Positions 6,413 to 15,400 of a stretch of 15,566 nucleotides of DNA are shown here, piece by piece. A program made the position numbers and the translations under genes. The stretch is from Bacteroidota bacterium (lineage in GTDB: Bacteria; Bacteroidota; Ignavibacteria; Kapaibacteriales; Kapaibacteriaceae). Position 1 is the stretch's first letter, and every line of letters starts with the position of its first letter. The notes beneath the pieces were generated by a model that saw only the letters and a list, made by a program, of their open reading frames with translations, was not told where the DNA came from and ran no database searches. The stretch is from positions 20,361 to 35,926 of the forward strand of contig DNLG01000009.1 in NCBI GenBank assembly GCA_003488525.1, in the 5' to 3' direction.

Positions 6413-7330
6413 ATGACCCTGTTAGAACAATTGGCCACCCTCACAACCGAAGAGGTCAACCCCAGGACGCTGGACATTGACCGAGCAGATGCTCGCGGCA
6501 TTGTCGGGATGCTCCATGCCGAGGACGTGACCATATCCGGCGCAATCGCCACCGAATTGGATCATGTTGCCGAGGCCGTTGAGATGGTTGCCGATGCGCT
6601 GCGTAGCGGGGGGCGGCTGATCTACGTCGGAGCCGGGACCAGCGGCCGTTTGGGCATTCTTGACTCATCCGAGATGCCCCCTACCTATGGAACCGACCCA
6701 ATAGTAGTCCAGGGAATCATTGCCGGAGGCCAGGGGGCGGTTTTTCGTTCTATTGAGGGGGCGGAGGATTCGTCGGAAGCAGGAGCTCGAGCACTTGATG
6801 AGGTTGAGGTTGGAGTACTCGACGTGGTCTGCGGGATCTCGGCAAGCGGGCGCACGCCGTTTGTGACGGGAGCGATTGAGCACGCTCTTGGTAAGGGGGC
6901 GAGGACGATCTTCCTGACCACAAATCCCCGTCATGTGGTTCGGCCGTATGTCCCGAACGTCCACGTGCTCATCTGTCCGGTGGTCGGACCCGAGCCCATC
7001 GCGGGGTCGACCCGCATGAAATCGGGCACAGCTCAAAAGATGGTCCTGAACATGATCACCACCGGAGCAATGGTCCGCCTCGGCAAGACCTACGGGAATG
7101 TGATGGTCGACCTGCAGCTAACCAACGAGAAACTGCGCGTTCGGGCCTGCCGCATCATCATGTCGATATGTGGTCTGGGGCTTGAGCAGGCGGTTGAGCT
7201 CATTGAGTCCGCCGGCGGACATGTTAAGACCGCGCTTGTGATGCAAGCGCATTCCTGTTCACGAGAAGAAGCCGTTGAACGTCTGCACGCGGCCAACGGA
7301 ATTGTACGAATTGCAATGGAGAATACCTGA
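6413..7330 (+). CDS. murQ: N-acetylmuramic acid 6-phosphate etherase
   Basis: This 305-residue cytoplasmic enzyme splits the D-lactyl ether of N-acetylmuramic acid 6-phosphate to give N-acetylglucosamine 6-phosphate and D-lactate, a step in recycling cell-wall sugars. It is a SIS-domain protein. YVGAGTSGRLGILDSSEMPP contains Glu87, matching E. coli catalytic Glu83; SIEGAED contains Glu118, matching Glu114. CGISASGRTPFV and GPEPIAGSTRMKSGTAQK are further hallmarks. The length matches the family (about 300). The start at 6413 gives MTLLEQLATLTTEEVNP, the usual N-terminus; the upstream ATG at 6338 lies in the rpsT promoter and adds unconserved basic residues. Its stop overlaps the next start (TGATG). 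No muramic-acid kinase (anmK) or transport gene is in the window. Confidence 0.97.
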   Translation: MTLLEQLATLTTEEVNPRTLDIDRADARGIVGMLHAEDVTISGAIATELDHVAEAVEMVADALRSGGRLIYVGAGTSGRLGILDSSEMPPTYGTDPIVVQGIIAGGQGAVFRSIEGAEDSSEAGARALDEVEVGVLDVVCGISASGRTPFVTGAIEHALGKGARTIFLTTNPRHVVRPYVPNVHVLICPVVGPEPIAGSTRMKSGTAQKMVLNMITTGAMVRLGKTYGNVMVDLQLTNEKLRVRACRIIMSICGLGLEQAVELIESAGGHVKTALVMQAHSCSREEAVERLHAANGIVRIAMENT

Positions 7331-7935
7331 TGACATTAAATGACCTTGTGGCCCTGGCCGCCGAGAAGGGGCTAACATTCGACCAGTTCATGATGCGTGC
7401 AGAGCAGAGGATGAACGCCAATAATCCCGACGATAACTTCGCTGCCGGGCGGCCGCTGAATTTTTCGCGCATGACGCGGCACGTGAAGACCTATGAACCC
7501 AGCGATGCGATACGCAACGTCATGTCGGAGATCCAGCAACCGCAGCTGTGGGTGACCATGACCGAAGACTGGTGTGGTGACTCAGCACAGACGCTGCCTG
7601 TGCTGGCTGCCATCGCTGAATTGAGTCCGAATGTCTCGCTTCGCATCCTCGACCGGGACACCTACCCCGAAGCCATGGAAATGTACCTGACCAATGGGGC
7701 ACGCTCGATTCCGATCGTTGTCGCAACGCAGGTTGGAGACAACGGCATGAGTGAGGAATTGTGGGTTTGGGGTCCGCGTCCGGATGCTGCAAAGCCCCTT
7801 GTCACGGCGTGGAAGAACGAGCATGAAACGAACACCGACTGGTATCCGCTGTTGCATACCTGGTATGCTCAGAATGCGCACCAGCACGTTGAATCAGACA
7901 TTCTCGGGCGCATCAATGCGCTCGTGCAGAGGTAA
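7330..7935 (+). CDS. Thioredoxin-family protein with single-cysteine motif
   Basis: This 201-residue protein has a thioredoxin fold over about residues 60-150. A strand (QLWVTMTEDW) is followed by the active-site position CGDS at 82-85, a helix (AQTLPVLAAIAEL), a strand (VSLRILDRD), and ARSIPIVVA, which carries the cis-proline. Only one cysteine is present where ordinary thioredoxins have CxxC, so it is unlikely to be a general disulfide reductase. It could act through a monothiol or as a binding scaffold. It resembles the Thioredoxin_9 (PF14595) type of Bacteroidota and Firmicutes proteins, whose role is unknown. No signal peptide is seen, so it is probably cytoplasmic. It is translationally coupled to murQ (TGATG) and followed after 3 bases by the DedA gene. 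Confidence 0.85.
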   Translation: MTLNDLVALAAEKGLTFDQFMMRAEQRMNANNPDDNFAAGRPLNFSRMTRHVKTYEPSDAIRNVMSEIQQPQLWVTMTEDWCGDSAQTLPVLAAIAELSPNVSLRILDRDTYPEAMEMYLTNGARSIPIVVATQVGDNGMSEELWVWGPRPDAAKPLVTAWKNEHETNTDWYPLLHTWYAQNAHQHVESDILGRINALVQR

Positions 7936-7938
7936 GTG

Positions 7939-8577
7939 ATGGAGCTCTTTTCGGGTCTTATCGACTTCATTCTGCACATCGATAGCCATCTGGTGTCGAT
8001 CACTTCGGCGTATGGCGTCTGGGCTTATGCCATTTTGTTTTTGATCGTTTTTGCTGAGACGGGGCTGGTGGTCACGCCATTTCTACCGGGCGATTCTCTT
8101 CTGTTTGCAGCCGGTGCAATATGCTCGCTCGGTACCATGGACGTGAACCTGCTGGGACTGTTGCTGATCGTTGCCGCCATCCTGGGCGATGGCGTCAACT
8201 ACGCCATCGGAGCTCGAGTTGGCCCGAAGGTATTCAACAGACCATCGTCCAGATTGCTGAATGTCGAGCATCTGCGGCGCGCACATGCGTTTTATGAAAA
8301 GCATGGTGGAAAGACCATCGTTCTTGCCCGGTTCATGCCCATCGTACGGACATTTGCACCGTTTGTGGCGGGAATCGGAAAGATGTCCTATCGTCAGTTT
8401 CTCGTCTACAACGTCGTCGGTGCGGTGGTTTGGGTGGTGTCTTTTCTGGCCCTGGGGTACTTCTTTGGGAACCAGCCACTCGTGAAGAAGAATTTCACTA
8501 TGGTCATCGCGGCGATCATTGTTATCAGTGTTATCCCGGCCGTTGTGGAGGTGATGCGAGCGCGGAAGGAATTGTAA
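7939..8577 (+). CDS. DedA/SNARE-associated-family membrane protein
   Basis: This 212-residue protein with several membrane helices belongs to the DedA family, whose members work in proton-coupled membrane homeostasis and, in some cases, in recycling of undecaprenyl phosphate or phospholipids. The signatures are [20 protein letters not shown] with Glu40 and Asp52, [14 protein letters not shown], and [20 protein letters not shown] with Arg131 and Arg137. These four residues correspond, one position later, to the essential Glu39, Asp51, Arg130 and Arg136 of E. coli YqjA. The ATG at 7939 is 6 bases after AGAGG; a GTG at 7936 is too close to that site. It follows the thioredoxin-like gene directly. 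Being co-transcribed with murQ suits a role in envelope or lipid-carrier turnover, but that is an inference. Confidence 0.94.
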   Translation: MELFSGLIDFILHIDSHLVSITSAYGVWAYAILFLIVFAETGLVVTPFLPGDSLLFAAGAICSLGTMDVNLLGLLLIVAAILGDGVNYAIGARVGPKVFNRPSSRLLNVEHLRRAHAFYEKHGGKTIVLARFMPIVRTFAPFVAGIGKMSYRQFLVYNVVGAVVWVVSFLALGYFFGNQPLVKKNFTMVIAAIIVISVIPAVVEVMRARKEL

Positions 8578-8588
8578 CTTGAACGAAC

Positions 8589-8674
8589 GCTTGGATGGCG
8601 AAACTGGCAGACGCACGAGACTTAAAATCTCGTGTCCCGTAAGGGACGTGCGGGTTCAAGCCCCGCTCCAAGCA
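8589..8674 (+). tRNA. tRNA-Leu (anticodon TAA), CCA not encoded
   Basis: An 86-base class II tRNA. The acceptor GCTTGGA pairs with TCCAAGC. The anticodon arm CGAGA/TCTCG encloses CTTAAAA, giving anticodon TAA. The long variable arm TCCC-GTAA-GGGA marks a leucine tRNA, and the T arm is GCGGGTTCAAGCCCCGC. The discriminator A at 8674 is followed by CAT, so CCA must be added by enzyme. It lies 11 bases after the dedA-family stop and no terminator separates it, so it is probably cut from the murQ operon transcript. Confidence 0.97.
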
Positions 8675-8709
8675 CATTTCGAAACTGCTGATCCGGAGAG
8701 GCATTCCTG

Positions 8710-11700
8710 ATGCGCACCCTGTTGTCGGTCTGTGGGGTAGTTCTACTCCTCACTCTGCAAGCTGCCTCGCAGCAGCGCCCCCTGTTTGAACGTCTGATGC
8801 CCGAGAGCACCGGCATTGATTTCCGGCAGCGCCACTCGAAGATCATACTTTCGAAAGACTCCTTGTCGAAGATTAACTCCATGGTGCCTGGTGCTGGGGT
8901 TGCCATCGGCGACTTCACCGGCGATGGACGTCCGGATATCGTATTCTCGGCATTCTCCGGCTGCGGTTTTTACCGCAATGACGGCGAGTTTCGCTTTACG
9001 GACGTTACGGCTGAGACGGGTATACCCGTGGACTCAACGTTCTTTGCCACGGGCGTCAATCTCGTTGATATCGACGCCGATGGTGACCTTGATCTTTTTG
9101 TCGCACGCTGGCAGAATACCTGCCGGCTGCTTATTAACGACGGCAAGGGGCGGTTCACAGAGCAGGCCGCAGCCTACGGGCTCGACTACAAAGACGAAAC
9201 CGTGCACAGCGTTTTTTTCGACTACAACGGTGACGGCCTACTGGACTGCTATCTGGTGACCTACTCCAACTGGTATGCGATGCGGACGGCCCCCAGGCCC
9301 CCTGACTCGGTAGAACAGGCCGAGTCCGTGCGGCGTCAGCGAGAAGGAACCGCCATCCCCAGATTTGAATCATCCTCCGGCCGTTTGCTCGATGATCAGA
9401 TGCAGCGGCTGCGCGACCTGCCGGCAAGCGAGGTCCGCCATCAGGGGCACACGGACAAGCTCTATCGTAATCTCGGGAATGGCCGATTCGAAGACGCCTC
9501 GTATTCGGCGTGGATCGGCGATCGTGGAATGGGGCTTAGTGCAACGGTTGCCGATATCAACCTTGATGGATGGCCCGACATCTACGTAGCAAATGACTTC
9601 AATTCTACCGACCTCATCTATCTGAACAACGGTGATGGGAGCTTTGCCGAGAGCATGAAGAAGGTGACGCGTCGGGCCAGTGTTTTTAGTATGGGTAGCG
9701 ACGTGGCCGACCTCAATCGCGATGGTTTGCCGGATATCATCACAACGGACATGCTGCCGAAGACCCACGTGCGGCGCATCCTGAACGTCGGGGTCAGCGG
9801 CGACATGTCCATCTACAACCCTACCTATGACTCTAATCAGGTCTCGCGAAACATGGTGCAGCTCAACCGTGGCTACAATCAGTTTTCCGAGATCGGATAC
9901 ATGACGGGAATGGCCGCTACGGACTGGAGTTGGGCATGTCTGATGCAGGACTTTGACCTCGACGGCCTGACGGATGTCTATATCGCCAATGGGTATACAT
10001 CTGACCTGTCGAATCAGGATTATGTCTACAACATGAATCGTCGTGAAATCGTCGACATCCCCCTCATTGAAGCACTGCGTGAACCAAACTTCATGTTCCG
10101 GCAGACATCGTATCTGCGGTTTGAGGATGCGACAAGGTCGTGGGGATTGAACGATACCAGCACCACCTTCGGGACGGCCTATGCAGACCTCGACAACGAT
10201 GGCGACCTTGATCTCGTGGTGCCGAACTTCGACACCGTGGCGTTTGTCTATCGCAATCATGCCCGGGAGCAGTCGACCGGGAACTTCCTGTCCGTAAAAC
10301 TCAAAGGTATCGGCGGTAACACCGGAGGCCTTGGCGCAAAAGTCCGCGTCGTTGCGGGTGGCTCCTCCCAGTATCGTGAAAACTATCCTGTGCGCGGATA
10401 TCAGTCGCGAATGGACGACAAGATGGTCATTGGTCTCGGTGCGGCAGGCATGGTTGATTCCTTGATCGTCCAGTGGCCAGATCGAACAGCCGAGGTGCGC
10501 ACGCAGATACCGGCGAACTCCCACGTGGACGTCGATCAGTCGCAGGCAGCCCCCTCTCCGATCTCCTGGTTTCGACCATCTCAGCCGGACACAACGGTTT
10601 TCGTCGACATCACGGAATCGTCAGGGCTGAATTTCTGGCACAAGGAGAACTACTTCGATGATTTCAAACGCTACCGGCTCATGCCCACACGGGTATCGTG
10701 GGGCGGGCCTGCCGTAGCGGTGGCGGACATTAACGGTGACGGACTCGACGACGTGATGTTCGGTAACTCCAAAGGTTTCAACCCTGCGACGTTCATTCAA
10801 AAATCACCAGGGACGTTCGCAGCATATGCGACCGGTCTGGACGGAGTGGACACCACGTTTGAAACACAGGCAATGTTGCTGATCGACATCGACAAGGATG
10901 GCGATCGTGACCTCGTTTGTGGTGGCGGTGGGGCAGAGTTTGGACTTACCGAGCGAGAGCGAGGCCTGCGCGTTTACCGCAACGATGGTAAGGGGCGATT
11001 CTCTAAGGCTGGCGTGGTGCTTTCGGACGTAGTGACCAACGCTACAACGCTGAACGCCTGTGACGTTGATGCAGATGGTGACATGGACCTCTTTGTTGGG
11101 GGTGGCGTAGCAACCGACATGTACCCGTACTGCGACCGAAGCTACCTCCTGCTTAATGATGGCAAGGGGGCATTTCGAGATGTTACTGATAGCCTTGCTC
11201 CTGGACTCCGAACGATTGGAATTGTGCGTTCGGCACTCTGGAGCGATGTCGATAACGATAATCGTTTCGATCTTATCGTCGTGGGGGAATGGATGCCCAT
11301 CACCATGTTCCGCAATGAAGGGGGCAGACTGGTTGATGTGACAAAGGCCTGGGGGCTGGACTCTACAACGAGCTGGTGGTATAGCATTACGGGTGCGGAC
11401 TTTGACAATGACGGGGACATCGACTATATCTGTGGCAATCACGGCGAGAACTCCCGCTACACCGCAACAAAGGAAGCTCCCATCGAGATATATGCCGGAG
11501 ACTTCGATGACAACGGCAGCGTCGATCCTCTCATCACCTATATCGTCGATGGGAAGAAACAGCTCGTGCGCGAGCGTCCAAAGGTCTTCTCGCAGATGCC
11601 TACGCTCAATCGCAAGTTCAACGACTTCGTGGACTTTGCGTTTGCCTCAATCAACGAGGTTGTCGATTCGGCAATGCTTGATACCTGCTATCATCGTTCG

Positions 11701-12300
11701 GTAGCAAGCATGCAGTCGCTGATCCTGGTGAATAACGGTAATGGCTCGTTCACCGCTCGCCCCCTCCCACTCGAAGCACAGTTTGCGCCCATTATGGGCA
11801 TTGAGGCGATCGACCTCAACGACGATGAATGGCTAGACCTTGTCGTTACCGGCAACATGTACGGGGCAGAGGACGACGTTGTGCGTTATGATGCTGGAAA
11901 GGGGCTTGTCCTTGTCGGAAGCAGGACCGGTGAATTCCGCCCTCTGAGTTTGTTCGAGTCGGGTTTTATCAGCCAGTTTGACGCCCGAGGCCTTGTTTCG
12001 GTGAGAAACACTGTCAAGGGACAGGTGCCGTTTGTTTTGCTCTCTGCCGTAAATCAAGGTCCAGCATTGGCTTACGCCCCAAACGAACAACTGGCAGAGT
12101 CGCTCAAAGTGCTTTCGGTCGACCCCAGTCGAGTGCAAAAAATTGCCCTTCGCATTGGAACTTTCACCCGAAGCATGGAAGTTTATTGCGGGAGTGCCTA
12201 CCGAAGTCAGACAAGCTGCAATGCTCTGATTCCGTCGCGGGCAACAGTCGTTGGACGCCCGCCTGCACAGGGCGCTGTTAAGGAGCGGTCCCGACGGTGA
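8710..12300 (+). CDS. Secreted FG-GAP/VCBS repeat protein with UnbV/ASPIC domain
   Basis: This 1196-residue exported protein begins with a signal peptide (MRTLLSVCGVVLLLTLQAAS). It carries 14 calcium-loop motifs of the DxDxDGxxD kind near residues 68, 120, 171, 282, 334, 415, 494, 673, 726, 786, 847, 898, 932 and 1036, typical of FG-GAP/VCBS beta-propellers. Between them, residues 520-605 match the UnbV/ASPIC domain (NFLSVKLKGIGGNTGGLGAKV, then SLIVQWPDRT). A second propeller set starts near residue 630 with VFVDITESSGLNFWHKE. The C-terminal segment around MEVYCGSAYRSQTS recalls the tail seen in these proteins. Motifs 11, 13 and 14 are degenerate (DNDNRFD, DDNGSVD, NDDEWLD). No T9SS sorting domain is visible. 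The ATG follows GGAGAGG by 8 bases and lies 35 bases after tRNA-Leu. Members are thought to bind calcium and act in surface binding or cell contact; its exact role is unknown. Confidence 0.9.
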   Translation: MRTLLSVCGVVLLLTLQAASQQRPLFERLMPESTGIDFRQRHSKIILSKDSLSKINSMVPGAGVAIGDFTGDGRPDIVFSAFSGCGFYRNDGEFRFTDVTAETGIPVDSTFFATGVNLVDIDADGDLDLFVARWQNTCRLLINDGKGRFTEQAAAYGLDYKDETVHSVFFDYNGDGLLDCYLVTYSNWYAMRTAPRPPDSVEQAESVRRQREGTAIPRFESSSGRLLDDQMQRLRDLPASEVRHQGHTDKLYRNLGNGRFEDASYSAWIGDRGMGLSATVADINLDGWPDIYVANDFNSTDLIYLNNGDGSFAESMKKVTRRASVFSMGSDVADLNRDGLPDIITTDMLPKTHVRRILNVGVSGDMSIYNPTYDSNQVSRNMVQLNRGYNQFSEIGYMTGMAATDWSWACLMQDFDLDGLTDVYIANGYTSDLSNQDYVYNMNRREIVDIPLIEALREPNFMFRQTSYLRFEDATRSWGLNDTSTTFGTAYADLDNDGDLDLVVPNFDTVAFVYRNHAREQSTGNFLSVKLKGIGGNTGGLGAKVRVVAGGSSQYRENYPVRGYQSRMDDKMVIGLGAAGMVDSLIVQWPDRTAEVRTQIPANSHVDVDQSQAAPSPISWFRPSQPDTTVFVDITESSGLNFWHKENYFDDFKRYRLMPTRVSWGGPAVAVADINGDGLDDVMFGNSKGFNPATFIQKSPGTFAAYATGLDGVDTTFETQAMLLIDIDKDGDRDLVCGGGGAEFGLTERERGLRVYRNDGKGRFSKAGVVLSDVVTNATTLNACDVDADGDMDLFVGGGVATDMYPYCDRSYLLLNDGKGAFRDVTDSLAPGLRTIGIVRSALWSDVDNDNRFDLIVVGEWMPITMFRNEGGRLVDVTKAWGLDSTTSWWYSITGADFDNDGDIDYICGNHGENSRYTATKEAPIEIYAGDFDDNGSVDPLITYIVDGKKQLVRERPKVFSQMPTLNRKFNDFVDFAFASINEVVDSAMLDTCYHRSVASMQSLILVNNGNGSFTARPLPLEAQFAPIMGIEAIDLNDDEWLDLVVTGNMYGAEDDVVRYDAGKGLVLVGSRTGEFRPLSLFESGFISQFDARGLVSVRNTVKGQVPFVLLSAVNQGPALAYAPNEQLAESLKVLSVDPSRVQKIALRIGTFTRSMEVYCGSAYRSQTSCNALIPSRATVVGRPPAQGAVKERSRR

Positions 12301-12474
12301 ATAAAAAGGGAGTCTTGCCCTTTGCATTTCAATAGGTGACTGCATATTTTGATGGACGCAGAGGAGTGGGTTAGGCGTTTGCGCCGTACTTGCTCCGCCG
12401 CACTGGTACCCCCATACCAGCCAAAGTTGACAGCAAACAAAACACGTTACGTTCAATTTTCTTGTGGGAATCCC
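12301..12474. other. Intergenic region before the large beta-helix gene
   Basis: This 174-base gap must hold the end of the FG-GAP gene transcript and probably the promoter of the next gene. It contains three small inverted repeats: AAAGGG/CCCTTT at 12305-12323, CTGGTA/TACCAG at 12403-12420 and TGGGA/TCCCA at 12465-12475, the last touching the ATG. No exact TAnnTTTG box was found; the nearest, TATTTTG at about 12345, is one base short. I found no RNA gene. Confidence 0.5.
12305..12323 (+). terminator. Weak candidate terminator after the FG-GAP gene
   Basis: A 6-bp stem, AAAGGG/CCCTTT, with a 7-base loop lies 4 bases after the stop codon. Only three T residues follow before GCA, so if it stops transcription it does so poorly. 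Confidence 0.3.
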
Positions 12475-15400
12475 ATGAACAGGTTCTACACGGTTCTTTT
12501 GAGAGTCTTTGTCCTCGTCGCCATGTTCGGCGCTGGGTCAGAGCTCTCGGCGCAGTACTGCCGCCCAACGCTTGCTCCGGGCTGGTGGGGCAACGGCATT
12601 ACCTTCTTCCGATTCGGCTCATTCAGCCGTGCTTCGGCTACGTCGGACTTCAACAATCAGTCCGGTTACGAGTACTTTACCACCACGTCGATCACGGCGT
12701 TTCGTGGTGTTGCCAACCAAGTAACGGTCAACTCGAACACATTCGGCACGCAGGTTTTCGCCATGTGGATCGATCTGGACCAGGATGGAATCTTCCAGCC
12801 GGAAGAGCGCCAGTTCTGTACTGTTTACACGGACTTCGGCCAGGGAAATGCAAATCTGAACGTTACGTTGAACTGTAGTGCACGTGCAGGACGTACACGC
12901 CTTCGCGTCATGCTCCAGACGAACACAGCAACGTGTCCCAATGACCCGTGCGTCTTCCCTGGTGCAGTGGGCGGTGAGTGCGAAGATTACAACCTCGATA
13001 TCATTGGTGGTTTCGTTAGCTCGTTCCCGAACGACACTCCAGACAGCTCAGCGATCCTTCCGCGCGGCAATATCTATGATGGCTCGACTGCCAATCGGCC
13101 GATGCCGAGCGTGAGCATTCGTGCGGGTGCTGCCGGCGCGCAAACCGTACTTCGCTATCGCATCTTCGGTCCAGCTCCTCTTACGGACACCGTGTACTCT
13201 GCAGATTGGACTGCTGTTGCTCCAACGTCGGGAACCTTCCCGCAGACGTTTACATCTTCCCCAACTGTTGCCACCGGTCGCCTTGCTGGTGCAGGTGCCG
13301 CACTAAACACGACCAACGCAGTCGGCGGCGAATACATTCTGCTTATTCGGTCGGTTCCTACGGGGAACTCCTGTGCCGACGAATACAGTCGTGCGTTCAC
13401 CATCGCTGTGAATCGCGACATCTCAACTCGACAGTTGCGTTCACCGACCACCAACGAACCGCCACGAAAGTTTAAGTATCCGAATACAACGCCGATTCCT
13501 GTCGAAGCGGTTTTCCAAAACTCAGGACTTGACACTGTTAAGCAGTTTCAAGGTGTTGTTCGACTGTTTGATCCGAGCGGAAACCAGGAATACATTGATA
13601 CAGCCTCGATCAATGAGCCAACTGCACCTTCTGTTCGCCTTACGCAGACATTTGACAATTTCAACCCATTCGCCGGCGGACATCCGGTGGGTCTGCACCG
13701 CGGAACTGCTTGTGCGGAACTTATCGATCCATTCCCAGACGAGAACACGTTCAACGACTGTCTCCCACGTCCGGGTGCTGCCCCGATTGTGTTTGAAATT
13801 GGTTACAATGAAGAGCCTGCCGTTAATTCTGTAACGGTTCCTGCGCTTACGGCGGCGAGCTACTTGCAGACGCTGATTCAGGGACGCTCTTTCCGTCCAG
13901 AAGCGGTGTTTGAGAACAACGGTATCCAGGATCTTTCAAACGTACCAGTTCGCCTGATCATCACGCGTCTGCCGAATACGCAGGTGTACAATCAGACTGG
14001 TATTGTTCCTGACATCGCAGCTGGTCAGTTCAACAAGGCCATCTATACGTTCCCTGCATTTACTCCAACAGAGGGCGGCGAGTATCGCTTCTGTTTCCGT
14101 GTGGAGTATCCGGGTGACCCAGTTCCAGGCAACAACGAGCTGTGCGTTACACGTACGGTCGAGCCCAATCTGAATGGCGTGTACACAATCGGCACGACCG
14201 TTACAGGTCCTCGCAACTTCCCGACGATTGATTCCGCGTTGAATGTTCTCTACTTCCGCGGAGTTAGCGGTCCAGTGACGTTCGAGTTTACTGACGCCAC
14301 ATACACCGTGACGAAGAATGGCGTAACGACACCAGCGATCGACTTGTCTTCACGCATCATTGGAACGAGTGCAACGAACACAATTACGTTCCGCCCATCT
14401 ATCGAACGTTCGATTGCCAAGGGTGCGGTAACCATCAACATGGTGACCGAATCTGGAGTCGGTGTGCTGTTCGGACAGAATGCAGCACCATCCAACCCTT
14501 ACGCGATTCAGCGCCAGACGTACTTCTCAAATGCGCAGAACGCCAACTCGGCGGGCAACATCACATTTGATGGCGGTCTGCAGAAGGCAATTCGGTTCAC
14601 AATGAGGAAGAACATCCAGCCTAGCTTCCCTTCACCTTTTGTGTCCGTGTTCTACCTCTCATCTGGATCGTCAAATATTTCTATCCAGAATGTTCTGGTT
14701 GAGAACGCAGCAGGGGTAACTCCTTCATACGCTGACTCTCTCCCGCAGGTGCAGTTCAATAGCGGATCCAACCAGTTCCGCTTTGAAGGCAACACTCGCG
14801 GAACGACGATCTCCTACACAGCGGGTATCACTCAGCGTGACACCATCAACCCAGACAACCTCGGCAACCTCGACACGCTGATAAACACCAATAACAAGTT
14901 CATTGGAAACGAAATCAATGGGTTTGGCTATGGTATCGTGTCGATCGGCATTGGTTCGCTGATCAAGGGCGGCATTAATGAATTCCGTCCTTACTACAAC
15001 ACAGGCACGGAAATCCGTAACAACCTGATCTTCAATGTGCGTCGTGCTGGCATTTTTGCGGCCTACGAAGACGGCGTGCAGATTGTTGGAAACCGTATTT
15101 ACAATGTTGGTCTTGCAACGGGCGGTAACCCACGCAATGTTGCCGGTATCATGGCCGGCGGTGAAGCACGATACAACAATATGAACCTGGTCATTGCCCA
15201 GAACGAGATCAGCGGAGTCGCTGGTAACACGTGGACTCGTGGTATCACGGTCGAGCAAGCTCGCAACGAGTACCAGACCGTGACAGGCATGAACAAGGGA
15301 TTTGGTCCACGTTCTCAAGGCCTGGTGGTGTTCCCGAACAAGGCAGAGCGTACCTACATTACGAGCAATGCAATTTGGGGGCTTACCCGCGGATCTTCGA

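Noticed and set aside
9139..9152. Recurring GACGGCAAGGGG-like sequence (also near 10983 and 11159) as a DNA repeat element
   Set aside because: These encode the NDGKGRF or NDGKGAF turn of the FG-GAP motifs, so protein repetition explains them.
9370..10524. Minus-strand open frame of 384 codons
   Set aside because: It arises opposite the repeated Asp-rich FG-GAP motifs, which yield Val/Ile-rich antisense text; it has no start signal or family match.
12403..12420. CTGGTA/TACCAG hairpin as a terminator
   Set aside because: No T-run follows on either strand, so a rho-independent terminator is not supported.
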